A stretch of 64,000 bases of DNA, from NCBI RefSeq assembly GCF_016545825.1, contig NC_052615.1:21754520-21818519 (forward strand), read 5' to 3'. The notes beneath the pieces were generated by a model. That model was not told where the DNA came from, did not search any database, and worked only from the letters and a program-made list of their open reading frames with translations. The translations under genes and the position numbers were made by a program. Below, piece by piece: positions 1-12,659 of this stretch; position 1 is the stretch's first letter; each line of letters starts with the position of its first letter. This DNA is from Eucalyptus grandis (taxonomy: Eukaryota > Streptophyta > Magnoliopsida > Myrtales > Myrtaceae).

Positions 1-941
1 GTGGAGAAAGCCAACGATAGCGAGTTGTTGATCATTCGAAGAGCATTGCATGTTGAAATTTCTCCTCATAAAGAGCAAAGGGAGAATATATTTCACACCC
101 GTTGCACTATTAATGGAAAGGTGTGTTCGGTGATCATCGATGGTGGGAGGTGCACCAATGTTGCTTCGACAACTATTGTCGACAAGTTAAAGCTTCCAAC
201 AACGAAACATCATCAACCATACAAACTCCAATGGCTCAATCAAGGAATGAACTCAAGGTAACTAAATGGGTTCTTATATCATTTTCGATTGGGAAGAACT
301 ATCGAGATCAGGTTGTATGTGATGTGATTCCTATGGAGGTATGCCACTTATTAATGGGTAGACTGTGACAATTTGATATAAAAGCTATGTATGATGGTTG
401 GAAAAAACATACTCTTTTTATAAGGAACAAAAATACATTACTCTTTTACCCTTGAATCCTTCGATACATAGTAATCAACCTGGGGGGAAACACTTGCGAG
501 GAAAATCTGTTCTTGAGTGAGACACAAGTTGAGAGAGCCATTAGCAAACAAAAGAATGTATTTGCTTTGCTTGTGGTTGAGAAAAAGAGTGAGATAGAGT
601 GACCCATACATCCAAAAGTGCATTGCTTATTGAAAGAATTTGCAAATGTGTTCTCAGAGGATTTGCCACCCGGATTACCTCCCGTAAGAGGTATTGAGCA
701 TCAAATTGATTTGATCCCCGATGCTCCACTACCAAACAAGCAAGCTTATCGATGCAATCCAGAGGAAACAAAGGAGTTGTAATGACAAGTTGATCAACTT
801 ATCATCAAATGATATGTCCAGGAAGGATGGTACATACCGAATGTGTGTTGATAGCCGAGCAATCAACAACATCACCATTAAGTATAGGTACCCTATACCA
901 AGACTTGATGATATGCTTGTTGAATTATATGGTTCTTTTGT
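1..941 (+). pseudogene. Ty3 element A, protease to early RT (left part)
   Basis: This is the left part of a decayed Ty3 pol, cut by the window edge. Residues 1-86 read as a retropepsin-like domain. The active-site triad is D-G-G (in VIIDGGRCTN), where the family normally has D-S-G or D-T-G, so the enzyme is probably dead. The frame breaks at about 260, and stops follow (for example at 366 and 601). Reverse transcriptase begins near 700, with [15 protein letters not shown] at 826-870 and a conserved stretch ending [11 protein letters not shown] near 935. The reading is cut at 941 by an inserted LTR and resumes at 4963. The close relative at 27.6-28.3 kb allows the alignment. Family identity is secure; clade (CRM-like) is inferred. 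Confidence 0.85.
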
Positions 942-2980
942 TGTGGCACCCCTCGACGGCCCCCGAACCGTTAGGGTCGCCACAGCTCGATTTCCATTCG
1001 CTTGACCTGATAATATGTCACTCTGATACCATTTCAATTGCAGCAAGTCCATACAACCTGGGTATTTACATCTTTTAGATTAGTCTCTTGCGCAATTCAT
1101 GTAACGGAAGCATATCCAACAACTCTCTTCCCTATATTCAGAAAACGATGCACACCAACTAAACATTTATAGGTAAAAGCCGAACACTTTTATTTACTTA
1201 AACCAGATGGACATTATTCATCAATCCATCGAAATGCCATGGTTTTCTATACTTGGCTATACTTCAAAAGATGACCGACATCTCCTCCAACAGTCGTATA
1301 CTTAAAGTCCATCGATTAGTGTCGGCGTCCAAAAGTTCATTCCTTTGCTATCCTCCTCATCGCGGTCATATCCAACCACTTGATCCATCTACCGGTGGTC
1401 ATGGCAGCAGAGGTATCTTATCTAGTTTGAAATGTTAATCCCCAAACAAGGTGAGTACAAGCACTCAGCAGTAAAGATCCACCAAACTACTCATTGCGTC
1501 ACACAGAACAATCAAACCATCATAACAAAGCACATACCATTCATGCATTCAAGCATAACTTACCTTGTAGCCATACATATGTCATTATGCCATATGTGCA
1601 TATACTATCAAGCACTCATCATCAAGCATTCATGCATATATCACCACGTCATATGTGCATATACCACCATGCATTCATCATCAAGCATTCATGCATAAAT
1701 CACCATATCATATGGCATATACCACCATGATTCATCTCATCCATGCTATCAAGCATACATCACCATGAGATCCATTCATGCCTTCATGATCACATTTTCA
1801 ACATCAAATAGAATCAATTTATTTTCATAAGCCGATCATGCATCATGCCATGTGCATACACCCATGCGGTTGATTCATTTTCAATTGTTATCTTTCACAA
1901 GGATCTCATCAGTTTTTCTTTCTAGGGACCAATGTTTGCATCCCACAATTTATCGCTCGCATCCAACCAGTCATTGCGAGGAACCTCCGGGCATGTATTC
2001 GAAATACAACTGGGCATCCGGCCCTCCATATTCCGGCATCTCGCATCCGAACTAGCATCACGAGGAATCCCCCCGGGCACAAACCTCCGAGGCTTCCGGA
2101 ATTACGTATTGACATACCACCAGGATTCCCCCCTTCTGGAATTACGTACCGTATACCACCGAAACTCCCAAGGACCCTCCGGAATTATGCCACTAGGCCA
2201 CCGCGCATCCGGCACCACCACATTTTGGGCATCCCGACACTCCCAGGGCATCGTCAGCTCACACCTACGACGATATCATCATCATCATAATTTATATTCA
2301 CATTTGTGTCTCAATATCAACATGGCACATGATGTAATGGTTTTGAGAAACTTTTGATGTCATATGATATGCACGAATGTCACCATATAATTGCACGAAT
2401 GATAATCCAAGATATCACAATTTACATAATAAATCCAATAAACAGTAAATAAAACAATTTCCAGCTTAAACAAAATGCGTGCTATTCATGAAAAATTCTA
2501 GAAAATTAGCAAACGATGGAAATAAATTCTGAAAATTTACCACAATGTAGATAAGATCTAAGAAAACATATTTCGTGGAGGACACCATATCAAACAAGTC
2601 TTCGCAGAATATGTACAGATCCGTATATATCACAAAAAAGGGTTTTTAAGATGACCCATGCACAGTTCCGAAGACAATTTCAATTGAGCCCTTAAATAAA
2701 CTCAGAAAATTCTGGAATCTGGACACGCTGTATTTAAGACCTAGAGGTACAAGTTTCATGTAGAAATCGTAGTCCAATTTATTCTGGATTAAAAGATAAA
2801 ATCGATTTACTTTTTCTATTCTCGGTCTCGTTTTCCAGATCTACCCGTGTTGAAGGAAAATCGCTTCCTTGGTCATTACTGGTCTTATTACCTACGACTT
2901 TCATTAAGGACACACGACGAATTCCAGATCTAGTCTCTCCAAAGGAAAATCGTTTCACCAAGAAATACTTGTTTGTTTTA

Positions 2981-3275
2981 TCTCAAATTTTAGTATGTTA
3001 TTCTTCAAGATGTTCTCTACAACCTTCGTGAAGAAGTCGAACTGAAATTCCAAATAAAAAGTCACATGCAACACACGAAATCACCAAGAGGTCAACAAAA
3101 CAGTTTCCAGATCTAATGTTTTCGTCGAACAAGGGTTTCACCCCTCAATAATTCTCCATTTTGTCTCAAATTTAGTATGTGATACTTCAAGATGTACTCT
3201 ACAACTTTCATGAAGAGGTCGAAACAAGATCCCAACTAAAAAGTCACATGTAACGCACAAACTCACGGACGGTCA
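2981..3275. repeat. Two diverged tandem copies inside the solo LTR
   Basis: A stretch starting CTCAAATTTTAGTATG at about 2982 recurs at about 3165. It shares the segments CTTCAAGATGT, CTCTACAAC, and AAAAAGTCACATG. The period is about 183 bp and the copies differ at many positions. This is internal structure of the Del-type LTR. Confidence 0.65.
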
Positions 3276-3515
3276 GACTGGTCTTTCTGAAATCAGCGTG
3301 CATGACCAACGAATCTCTCTTCAAAGCTCCAAAATCTCATCCCATCTACCACAACCAAGACTTACCATCTACTACACATACACACAGCAATGCAAAGAGT
3401 AGGTTTTAGGACTTCACTTGCCTTAGATTCAAGCACAAAACAGCAGCAAACAGAAGCAAAGTAGCAACGAATGGCAGACGAACTCTCTCCCTCTCTTCCT
3501 CTCTTCCTCCCTTTC

Positions 3516-4469
3516 TAATGCGGGAGCATCAAACGTAGCTCCATGGACCAACTTGGAACCATCGATGCTTATCCAAGCCAATAAAGAAGTTGGGCATTAT
3601 GTGCTTCGATGGATCATTTTGAATGAATAATGTTAATTACTTTGTGGTATATCAATAGGTATCATTGGGAGGCCATTTTAGATGTACTGTATGACCAATT
3701 GAAGAAGCTTCAGAACGATTATTTTCTGGTCAAGGGAAGAGCTCGAATTTTGGGCAGGCTAGAGGTTCGCGGAAAGCTAACGGTTCGAGAATGTGGAAGG
3801 CCGAAGATTAAATGGCATTTAGTTCCTGTGATAGTAAAGGCTTTTTATTATGGCATTTAGTTCCCGTGATAGTAAAGGCTTTTTATTATGGCATTTAGTT
3901 CCCGTGATAGTAAAGGCTTTTTATTAAGTTCCTAGCCATTTTTATGCAGTCCAAGAGTCGAACGTTTCAGTTTCTAGGCTATTAAGGTCTGTTTTTAATA
4001 TGTATTATGGTTAAAATCCTCCTATAAAGAGGGGAAAACTATCCAATGTAGGAGATACGAATTTCATGAATGAAAATGGTGAGATTTCCTCTGCTTGAGT
4101 GAACTCCTTTGGAGAGTGGATAACTCATTTCGGTTTCTTTATCCTTGGAGCGTAGATGACTCCTTGGTGGTGAGCCAAGAAGCCCTTTATCCTTGGCTGG
4201 TGGAATCTTTATGCCTTGGTGGTGAGCTTCTCCTATCCCGAAGTGCTTTATCCTTGGCTGGTGGAAGCTTTAGGCCTTGGTGGTGAGCTTCGTAGATCTC
4301 GATCCACATCCTCGGTTGGTGGCGTGGCCTTTATACCTTGGGAGGAGATCGTTCTATCTTTTCTTATTCCTCTTTGTTTCTTTACCGTACACACTAGTCC
4401 ATAGACTTAACCACAAAAATCCCTTCAAAAAAATCTCCGTTCTTGAATCACTCACCCCATCACGCATCA
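3516..4469 (+). mobile_element. Solo LTR of the main Ty3 family, nested
   Basis: A complete 954-bp LTR starts TAATGCGGGAGC and ends ATCACGCATCA. The perfect 5-bp target duplication CTTTC lies at 3511-3515 and 4470-4474. There is no internal region, so it is a solo LTR. It sits inside the Del-type solo LTR, which sits inside element A. A TATA-like CCTATAAAGAGGGG at 4021-4034 marks the probable U3 promoter. Three head-to-tail copies of a 38-bp unit (ATGGCATTTAGTTCC...) run from 3812 to 3925. The same triplication occurs in the LTR at 13945-14900, so the two belong to one subfamily. Confidence 0.93.
3812..3925 (+). repeat. 38-bp unit, three tandem copies in LTR
   Basis: Units begin at 3812, 3850 and 3888 with ATGGCATTTAGTTCC. 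Copies two and three are identical and copy one differs by one base (TTCCTGTG against TTCCCGTG). The LTR at 30538 has only one copy, so the triplication marks a subfamily. Confidence 0.9.
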
Positions 4470-4957
4470 CTTTCTCTCTTCTTTCTTTGGGCGGTACTCT
4501 CTCTCTCTTCTTTCCCTTCTGGTCGAAATCCCCCTCCCTTTTTGCTCTTTGATTAACAATTAATCTCTATTTTTGCATGTAAGAGACAAGTGGAAGATGC
4601 ATGGACAAGTGGCTTCAAATAATGAGCAAGTGGAGGCAATTCAAAGACAAGTGTCCACGATGCTTCACCTCCTTCATGCGTTGGCTACCCTATGGGCTCC
4701 ATGGGCCGACGGTTTGGGCCAAGTTGTCCCATGTCCAATTTAAATAGCCTATAGAAAAATATCAATAATAACACTTTAGGGCATTTGATTTTGATTTTTT
4801 TAATTTATTTATAGAAATCAATTAACATTTTGATAAGGGGTTCGGTCTAAGAGATAAAATATCGTGGCCGATGATGTAATTGTCCCTACGGCCATTCAAA
4901 GACAAATATCGTTTCCCTCAAAATCAATATTTCGGGTTGAAATTCCCGGATGCCACA

Positions 4958-5770
4958 TTTGTATTTTCAAAGATAGATTTGCGGAGAGGTTATCATTAAA
5001 TCAGAATGCGAGAAGGTGATGAATGGAAGACGGCTTTCAAGACCAGGGGAGGCCTTTATGAGTGGTTGGTTATGCCATTCGAATTATCTAATGCACCAAG
5101 TACCTTCGTGAGACTTATGAACCAGGTTCTTGGTTCCTTTATTGGTCGATTTGTTGTTGTTTATTTCGACGATATTCTTTTTTATAGTAGGAACGAGGAA
5201 GAGCATATAGCTCATTTGAAACAGGTCTTCAATGTCTTGAGAGATAAAAAAAACTATATGCTAAAGTGGAGAAGTGTGAGTTCTTCTGTCCAAGCATTGT
5301 GTTTCTTGGTTATGTGGTTTCTAAAGATGGAATCTCTGTTGATCAGCCAAGGTGGAAGCTATGAAGACTTGGTCGATTCCGACTTGTTTCTTTCTATCGA
5401 CGTTTTGTCAAAAACTTTAATACCATCACGGCTCCTATAACTAAATGCACTTCTTGATTTTGATAAAGTATTTGAAGATACTTTGTGAGTCCCCTATTCT
5501 TGCACTTATTGATTTTGATAAAGTATTTGAAGTTGAGTGTGACGCAAGCAGAGTTGGTATTGGTGTTGTTCTAGTGCAAGCACAAAAGCCACTGGCATAT
5601 TTCAGCGAGAAGTTATCCTATTTCAAGAGGAATTATTCAACTTATGACAAAGAGTTCTATGCCATTGTCCAAGCTCTTGATCATTGGAGTCATTATTTGA
5701 GGCCAAAGCAATTTGTCCTTCATTTTGATCATAAGGTGCTTAAGTTTATTAGCGGCCAACACAAGCGATA
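4958..5770 (+). pseudogene. Ty3 element A, RT palm to RNase H (right part)
   Basis: Reverse transcriptase resumes with FSKIDLRRGYH-like sequence near 4966-5000, then [30 protein letters not shown] motifs. The catalytic YFDDIL box is intact at about 5161-5178. Frame breaks follow near 5260 and 5440, with a short internal duplication: GATTTTGATAAAGTATTTGAAG occurs at about 5455 and 5512. The RNase H start VECDASRVGIG (catalytic Asp present) is at about 5533-5565. The element stops abruptly after KFISGQ at about 5767, joined to unrelated AT-rich DNA. No integrase and no 3' LTR remain. Confidence 0.85.
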
Positions 5771-5771
5771 A

Positions 5772-7739
5772 TAATCGCAGCTCAATATTAAAGTAATTTC
5801 CATCAAAAGCTAGTAGAAGATAGCAAATAGATTGAGCATAACAATATATAGAAAAATACAGCTCAATATTATAATATCAACACATATGCATATTTATATT
5901 CTCTCCCCCTTTTTGTCATAATCAAAAAGCGATAATAATGGAAAAAAAGTATCACCTAGAGAATATAAAACAATCACAAATGTCTTGCGTGAAACATAAT
6001 TTCCAAAAATCAGTTTTTATAAAGTAAATCGAATATTAAAGATATGCAATATAGCTCATTTCAATCATATATATCAGCAAATATCTAATAAAAATCACGG
6101 ATGCATTATAAAATTCACTTACCATTTTTGTCATAATAAAATGATAATATCAATAAGAAATTTATTAATGACAAAAGGTAATAAAAAATGCACTAACCGG
6201 ATTTTGAAAAATTATGTCAAATTTACATTTTCCTTCATTCCATAATAATCAAGATCACGATCAATTCAAAAAGAGTTTTCAATAATTGATCAAAGCGCTC
6301 CCTCAATTTGTTGCCTTTTCTAGATGATTACGATTTTTTTCCTTTCTCTTGGATTCGCTTTCTCCCATTGTCATCATGACAATATTTGCGAATAGTACTA
6401 ATTGTCGCTTGTGCACATTGAGTCGAATATTTTTCCATTATTTCCTTTGTAGCAACAATATCCACGATGATCATTTGCATTTTAAAATTCGAGGCAAAAA
6501 TTTATTTTCTCAGTTAAGCTCTTCTCGAATTCAACCTACATAAACTTAATGAACTTTTTTGCACAAATAAGCTGTAATAATATCCACATAATAGTGCCCA
6601 TTTTTCAAAAAAAAAAAAAATGAATAGCATATATAAAATTATCAATTATTAAAATTCAGAACTACTTAATCTTTCATATTACACATTTCGAATTTCCTCA
6701 ACAATTTCCAAAAACTTTGCACAAGGAATGGAATTTTTGAACCTCCAAAAGATAGTATAGAATCTTCATCATTTTCAAATCGAACTTTCCAAAATCCATA
6801 AGGAAGATTCTTTTGCGACCTACAAATTCTTGTATAACAGGTAATAATCCTTGCAAAAATATCACATAATACCTTCATCTAATTTGCGGATCAAACTTGC
6901 TAAATATAAGATATCTTCTAAGAATATCCATGAATATGCAATATTATCTTTCAAGATTAAAGGGACTTTCTGAAGCATAAATCTCAAAAATATATTATTG
7001 ATGCATTTCACAAAAAGAAAGTAGATATTTTTATCACATGCCAAATCAAGCAATTTAAAAAAAAAAAACGCAATGCCTTATGTTTATGACAAAAGATATT
7101 TGCAATATAAATGATATATAATTCATAGGCGAAATCATCTATAATCTTCATAAAATCGAGTAAAAATTTGCAAGGCTGGTTGATAAAAAAATATATATTC
7201 TCTTACCCAAGGTATACGTTTTAAATATACCATTGATTTAGCAAAAAAAAAATATATTACCAATCATTCTTGCATTATTGAATTTCTTACAATCAACTCA
7301 TTTCCTTTTTGGTATCCATCAATTTGGATCATAGAGCACAATATAAAATCTCCATAAATAAAAAATATTATTTCTTAATTCATCATAACAAAGTATTTAA
7401 GGAAAGAATATTTTGCACAATAATATCTTGAAAAAGAAAATCTCACTTGGTCATAGTATGATAAAATCAGGGAGAATGAAATCTTTGAGTATCTAGGAAT
7501 ATCTTGCATAATAAACTAATATCTCGTAAAACGGATTTCTACTTTGCAAAATATGACAATGTGAGAGCATAAAATCAAATCAAATAAATTCAAAAATAAT
7601 CACATGAATTAAATCAAATCTTAACTTTATGAATCACAAAAACAAATCATACGATTCTTCCTTTAATAAAACAAATCTTTGAATACGGTCATAATAAAAC
7701 AAATCACACGATTTTTAAATTTTATACCCAAACCAAATT
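5772..7739. other. AT-rich stretch, probably copia-derived, no gene
   Basis: No protein domain is visible on either strand. A pyrimidine-rich block CTCTCCCCCTTTTTGTCA at about 5901-5918 matches the block at about 12758-12775 in the 3' part of the copia remnant. This suggests the stretch belongs to the minus-strand copia element whose gag lies to the right, with pol lost. Short A runs are common. Confidence 0.45.
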
Positions 7740-9287
7740 GAGAAATACATACCTTCCTTACCAATTTCTCTTTCTTCTCCTCCTTTATTTCCTGCCAAAA
7801 CAGCTCATCTTTCTTTGGTACCTTTTTTTTTGGGTCCATGAGAGTTAGTAGAGTATGCTGTTTTTATCTAATCTTTCTTAACATGTCTCTAGCTTATAGG
7901 ATGTTCTTTCTCAAAGTGTTCCAAGTCTTCACAATTTGAACATTTGAGGGCATTTCGACCTATTGGTTTTGTAAAGATCTTTTGAAATTCCTTCATGTAC
8001 GCAAGTCTTGGAGGTCTTTGTTTAAGTCTCTCTCTCCTTGACCAAGTCTATTGTTTTTGAAAATCTATTAGAGAATCACTTTCCTTTTTGAAACCAAGTC
8101 TCGGCTTATAATAGTAAGGTACTTGTATGGAAAGAATATGCTCTATTGTTTTTGAACCATTTGAAAATTTTGTCGAAATATTTGTCTTTTTTTAAAGAAT
8201 CATTTTCTTTGACAAGTAAATCTCAACTTTCTTTTGTTTGTAGAAAATCTTTTTGCAAAAAAACTTTCCTTTTTTAGAAAGATCTTGTTGCCTATTTTAC
8301 CAAAAAAAAAAAAATACAAAAAAAGATCCTATTGCCTAAGCTAAGACTTCTCTTTTTGAATAGCTTACCTCGATTTCCTCATTGGATTGTGAGTTTGTGT
8401 TTGAGTTAGACTTTGATTCTAAGTCTGAATGTGCCATCAAGCATATATTTCCTTGCTCGTCATCTTTTTTCATTGTTCTTTTTTGGCCATTCTGCTTGGA
8501 TTGTCTTCTTCCATCGAATTTCCTTCCTTTTCTACGTAGCTTTTTGAATTTCTTGATCATAAAAGCAAGTTCTTCGTTGTCCATGTCATTTTCTGAGTCT
8601 GTATCATCATAATCAGCGTTAGATATTAAAGCGATGGACTTCTTACCTTTGGGATCTTCATCATTGATTTGTTCCACCTCATAGGATTGAAGAGTGCCAA
8701 TCAATTCATCAACAAAGAGTGGCGTAATCCTTTGAGTCTCCCGAATTCAGATCTTAACATGGTTCCAATCTTTTGAGAAACCTCACAAGAGTTTGTTGAG
8801 CTTCATTAGAGAAGAAATTAGCTGACCTTGATATGCTAAACCATTTACAATTTCTGTAAAACGGCTGAACATATCTCCAATCAATTCTCCTTGCTTCATC
8901 TTGAAGGATTGATATTTGCCGAGTATGAAGTTTACTTTTGTCTTTTTTACACGATTAGTCCCTTCATATGTAACATGAAGTCTATCCCAAACTTCTATCT
9001 CCATTATATTCAGCAGGAGACAAAGCACAATACAAAGAATAAATGGCTTTTGCATGAAAAGCTTCTCTTTTGGATATCTCCGTTCGAGACATAGGAGCAG
9101 GGGGTTTGGTTTCTTTGTCTTTGCCATTCTATTTTGATGTAGACGCATCAATGGGATTGATTCCTATTTCCACAAAATCCCATTGCAAGGGATCTCTAGA
9201 TCTTAGGAATGCTTTCATTTTGTTCTTCTACATATTGTATTCTTTTCCATCAAAATATGGTGGCTTAGTGTTGCTTTGTCCCTCCAT
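7740..9287 (-). pseudogene. Copia gag, SIRE/Maximus-like, broken
   Basis: Reading on the minus strand from an ATG at 9287 gives MEGQSNTKPPYFDGK, the usual start of the large copia gag of this lineage. The frame is then broken. Pieces follow with the UBN2-type gag pattern (HVTYEGTNRVK, then YQSFKMKQGELIGDMFSRFTEIVNGL) at about 8800-9000, and an acidic/lysine-rich segment (NEELAFMIKKFKKLRRKG) at about 8530-8600. A degenerate zinc knuckle, KCSNCEDLEHFEKEH, lies at about 7905-7955; the last Cys of the CCHC pattern is replaced by His. No pol follows. Confidence 0.75.
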
Positions 9288-9364
9288 AAGTCCTGGAGCA
9301 AAGATACTAGCTATAGATGATCTTTAGCTCAAAAGTAAAAACAACTTTTATAAACCGAGTACTT

Positions 9365-9379
9365 GGTTCTGACACCAAT
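9365..9379 (-). other. Copia primer-binding site
   Basis: On the minus strand ATTGGTGTCAGAACC lies immediately after the LTR end. It matches the TGGTATCAGAGC type used by initiator methionine tRNA with two mismatches. It fixes the left border of the LTR at 9380. Confidence 0.75.
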
Positions 9380-11430
9380 TGAAAGTGCTAGTATGAACAC
9401 TTAGAGGGGGTGAATAGGTGTGAAGAAATTTTTTTACAAAGAACAGTAGAAATATTTTCCAACAAATTGAGTCTGAAGAATACCAAACTTTTGTACCTGA
9501 GTCAGAAGAACAATAGACTTTGAGCGAATTCAGACTTTAGCAGTTAAATATAACTACGAACAAAATAAGGAGATTCAGAGAAGAGAAAACATATTTTATA
9601 GTGGTTCGGGTTAGATCAAGCATATGTCCACTCTCCCACACTAACAATCTTCTAACTGGATTCCACAATGTAATCAACAAGAGATTACAACTTTGAGTGC
9701 AAATACTTAGTAGTAGATCACACTATCTCACTAAGTCATTCTTTTGGTATTTTTCTCATGATCACAAATGTTTAAGCTCATGTATATGATTGAAAGTTGC
9801 TCAGACTTTGAAATTATAAATTCTACACTTCGTCTTTTACTTCCTCATTGGTCCTTGGTCATCCATCTCCACTTCGAAACTAGCCGTTGGACAATATCTT
9901 AGAGGATCGTTGTGGCACCCCTCGACACGGCCCCCGATCCGCTAGGGTCGCCACAGTTCGCTTACCTTTTTTGTCTTAATAACATGTCATTCTAATACAA
10001 TTTGAATTATAGTGGGTCCATAAATCCCGGGGGTTTGTATTATCTTAATTGGTTCCAGAGTAGTTCATATAACGAAACCATACTCGACATCTCCCTAACC
10101 CATACTCAAACTAAATAATACAATGCAATACACACCAACTACACATTTCATATATAAGTTAAAGCCGAACTACTTTTATTTACATAACTATGATGGACCT
10201 CACGAGTTAGTAGAACAAAAGGCCAAGGCTTTACTAACCTTGGCTATTACCAAAAGTACCCAACTCCACATTAGTCATGTACATTGATCCATCATCCAAT
10301 GTCGGCTATCCAAAAAGTGTTATGCTCTACCAGTCACACGTGCAATCACACCTAGCTCGGTGCATCGGCTGGCAGCAGTGGGAACATCCCCATCATAACC
10401 CCGTCGCGGCGGACATGCACGGACAGGAACTCATGGACTACAGGGCCTTCAGGTAGACCCACGTCATACATAACCAAAACATGAACACGGATGAACAACA
10501 GTCCACTAGCACCAACACAGGGATGCTCCGAACATTCAACCTCAACATCGGATGATAAGCCATAGAAAGTACCGCACGTGATCGGTAACAGAGGCATCTC
10601 CTAATCTGAAATGTTAATTTCATGTGAAATGCACAGCTCATCCATGCAATCATGCTTATATCTCCATGAGATTCATTCATTAAGGCAATTTATACTCTAT
10701 GCCATATGCACATACATGCGCATGATTCATATCATCCATACAATCATATATATATTCCAATGAGATCCATTCAATGCCTTCATGATCGCATTCTCAATGT
10801 CAAATAGTATCAATTCAATTTCATAAGCAATTCATACATCATGCCATATACACACACACATGCACATGATTCAATTCCCAATTTTAATCTTTAAAAAGAT
10901 CTCATTTTTCTTCGAGAGACTAGTGTTTACATCCCTTATATCACTCACACCCAACCTAGCATCGCGAGAAACCTCCGGCACACACCTCTAGGCATCTCGA
11001 AACTCCCGAGGCATCCGGCACACACCTCCAAGCATTGTCGACTCAAGGGCACAACGGTATCATCAACATCACAGTGTATATTCACATATATCTCAATTTC
11101 AAATAGCATTTGATGCAACAATGTTAAAGGTTTCAATCAACTCAAGACATTTCAGCTTACCAATCAACTTTTATATCAAGAAACTCTACTTATGGAAACT
11201 TAGATTCTGTTTATTTGAGCAATCAGAATTTGTATTTGGATAAGCAATCTTCATTGAATAAATCCTTTTTTTTTTTTTTTTTTACGGTCTGGAAACTATC
11301 GGTGAGAGTAAACTTTGAATCTTGAGTATGGAGGTCTTCAAACTTTGACGATAGAGTCTGCACGTCTTCAGACTAAACTGATGAAAACGTTTTGTCAACC
11401 TCAAAATAGATAAAGAAGTTTTCTCCAACA
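9380..11430 (-). mobile_element. Copia LTR (minus), split by Del-type fragment
   Basis: The minus-strand LTR starts TGTTGGAG at 11430, next to a polypurine tract (GGGGAGAT, 11431-11440), and ends ACTTTCA at 9380, next to the primer-binding site. Without the foreign piece at about 9911-11130 the LTR is about 0.83 kb, matching the related LTR at 19972-20840. The end block CTAGAGGGGGTGAATAGGTG-like (at about 9400) is shared by both. Polypurine sequence on the right and gag on the left show that this LTR joins two element bodies. Confidence 0.75.
9911..11130 (-). mobile_element. Truncated Del/Tekay-type LTR in copia LTR
   Basis: The left end TGTGGCACCCCTCGACACGG matches that of the solo LTR at 942. 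The following 1.2 kb runs parallel to 942-2340, including the CATGCC/CATGAT-rich part and the CCTCCGGCACACACCTC repeats near 10970-11040. Similarity fades near 11130 and no TGCCACA terminus is present, so the far end is lost. The right border is approximate. Confidence 0.7.
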
Positions 11431-12655
11431 ATCTCCCCATTTTTTATGGTGACAAAACTTTCCCGCAGGTTTATACATTTTGCCTTGCTAAACAACACTT
11501 AACCAAACCAAGATTTTTTATACAAGATAATTACAGATTAGAAAAAGGATAGTAGCGATTCTGAAACCACAGAAAACATGCTAGTCCTATAAAAAGAACT
11601 ATCTGTATCATCGAATAAATCTTTTTTTTTTTATGGTCTGGAAACTATCAGTGAGAGTAGACTTTGAATCCTGAGTATGATGGTCTTCAAACTTTGAGGA
11701 TAGAGTCTGCACGTCTTCAGACTAAACTAATGAAAACGTTTTGTCAACGTCAAAATAGATAAAGAAGTTTTCTCCAACAATCTCCCCATTTTTTATGGTG
11801 ACAAGACTTTCCCGCAGGTTTATACATTTTGCCTTGCTAAACAACACTTAACCAAACCAAGATTTTTTATACAAGATAATTACAGATTAGAAAAAGGATA
11901 GTAGCGAGTCTGAAAACATGGTAGTCCTGTAAAAACAATTATCTTTATGATCGAATAAATCTTTTTTGTGACGGTCTGGAAACTATCAGTGAGAGTAGAC
12001 TTTGAATCTTGAGTATGGGGCGGTCTTCAAACTTTGACGATAGAGTCTGCACGTCTTCAGTCTAGACTGATGAAAACGTTTTGTCAAACTCAAAACAGAT
12101 GAGGAAGTTTTCTCCAACAATCTCCCCCTTTTTTATGGTGACAAAACTTTCCCGCAGGTTTGGACACTTTGCCCTGCTAAACAACACTTAACCAAACCAA
12201 GATTTCTTATACAAGATAATTACACATTAGAAAAAGGATAGTAGCGATTCTGAAACCACACAAAACATGCTAGTCCTGTAAAAAGAACTATCTTTATCAT
12301 CGAATAAATCTTTGTTTTTTTACGGTCAAGAAACTATCAGTGAGAGTAGACTTCGAATCTTGAGTATGGAGGTCTTCAGACTTTGACGATAGAGTCTCGC
12401 ACGTCTTCAAACTAGACTGGTGAAAAACTTTTGTCACCCTCAAAATAGATAAGGAAGTTTTCTCCAACAATGTCCCACTTTTTTATGGTGACAAGACTTT
12501 GCCATAGGTTTGGACACTTTGCCCTGCTAAACAACACTTAACCAAACCAAGATTTCTTATACAAGATAATTACATATTAGAAAAAGGATAGTAACAATTC
12601 TGAAACCACAGAAAACATGCTAGTATTGTAAAAACAACTATCTTTATGATTATCA
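11284..12655 (-). repeat. Four ~345-bp tandem copies of copia LTR junction
   Basis: Units start at about 11284, 11633, 11971 and 12322, each with A(C/T)GGTC...AAACTATC. The spacings are 349, 338 and 351 bp. Each unit carries, in plus-strand order, the first ~150 bp of the copia LTR (inverted), the LTR start CTCCAACA, the polypurine tract (as TCTCCCC) and about 200 bp of adjoining internal sequence. Copies differ by scattered substitutions, and T-runs vary at the unit joins. The array is a local amplification of a PPT/LTR junction. Confidence 0.88.
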
Positions 12656-12659
12656 ATAA

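Larger units (their letters stand above)
942..4957 (-). mobile_element. Solo LTR, Del/Tekay-like, inserted in element A
   Basis: The insert starts TGTGGCACC and ends TGCCACA, the inverted termini of an LTR. It is flanked by the perfect 5-bp target duplication TTTGT (937-941 and 4958-4962). Removing it restores the reverse transcriptase reading of element A across the join. Without the nested LTR at 3516-4469 and its target duplication, its length is about 3.06 kb. It has no coding domain, so it is a solo LTR left by recombination. Minus orientation and Del/Tekay affinity are inferred from its length and from its terminus, which resembles that of the LTR at 34992-37752. It contains CAT-rich degenerate repeats at 1500-1860 and CCGGAATTACG-type repeats at 1980-2200. 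Confidence 0.85.

Noticed and set aside
1432..1850. Possible CRISPR-like or regular array at CAT-rich repeats
   Set aside because: The repeats are irregular and degenerate, without constant unit or spacer length, and lie within an LTR of a plant genome.
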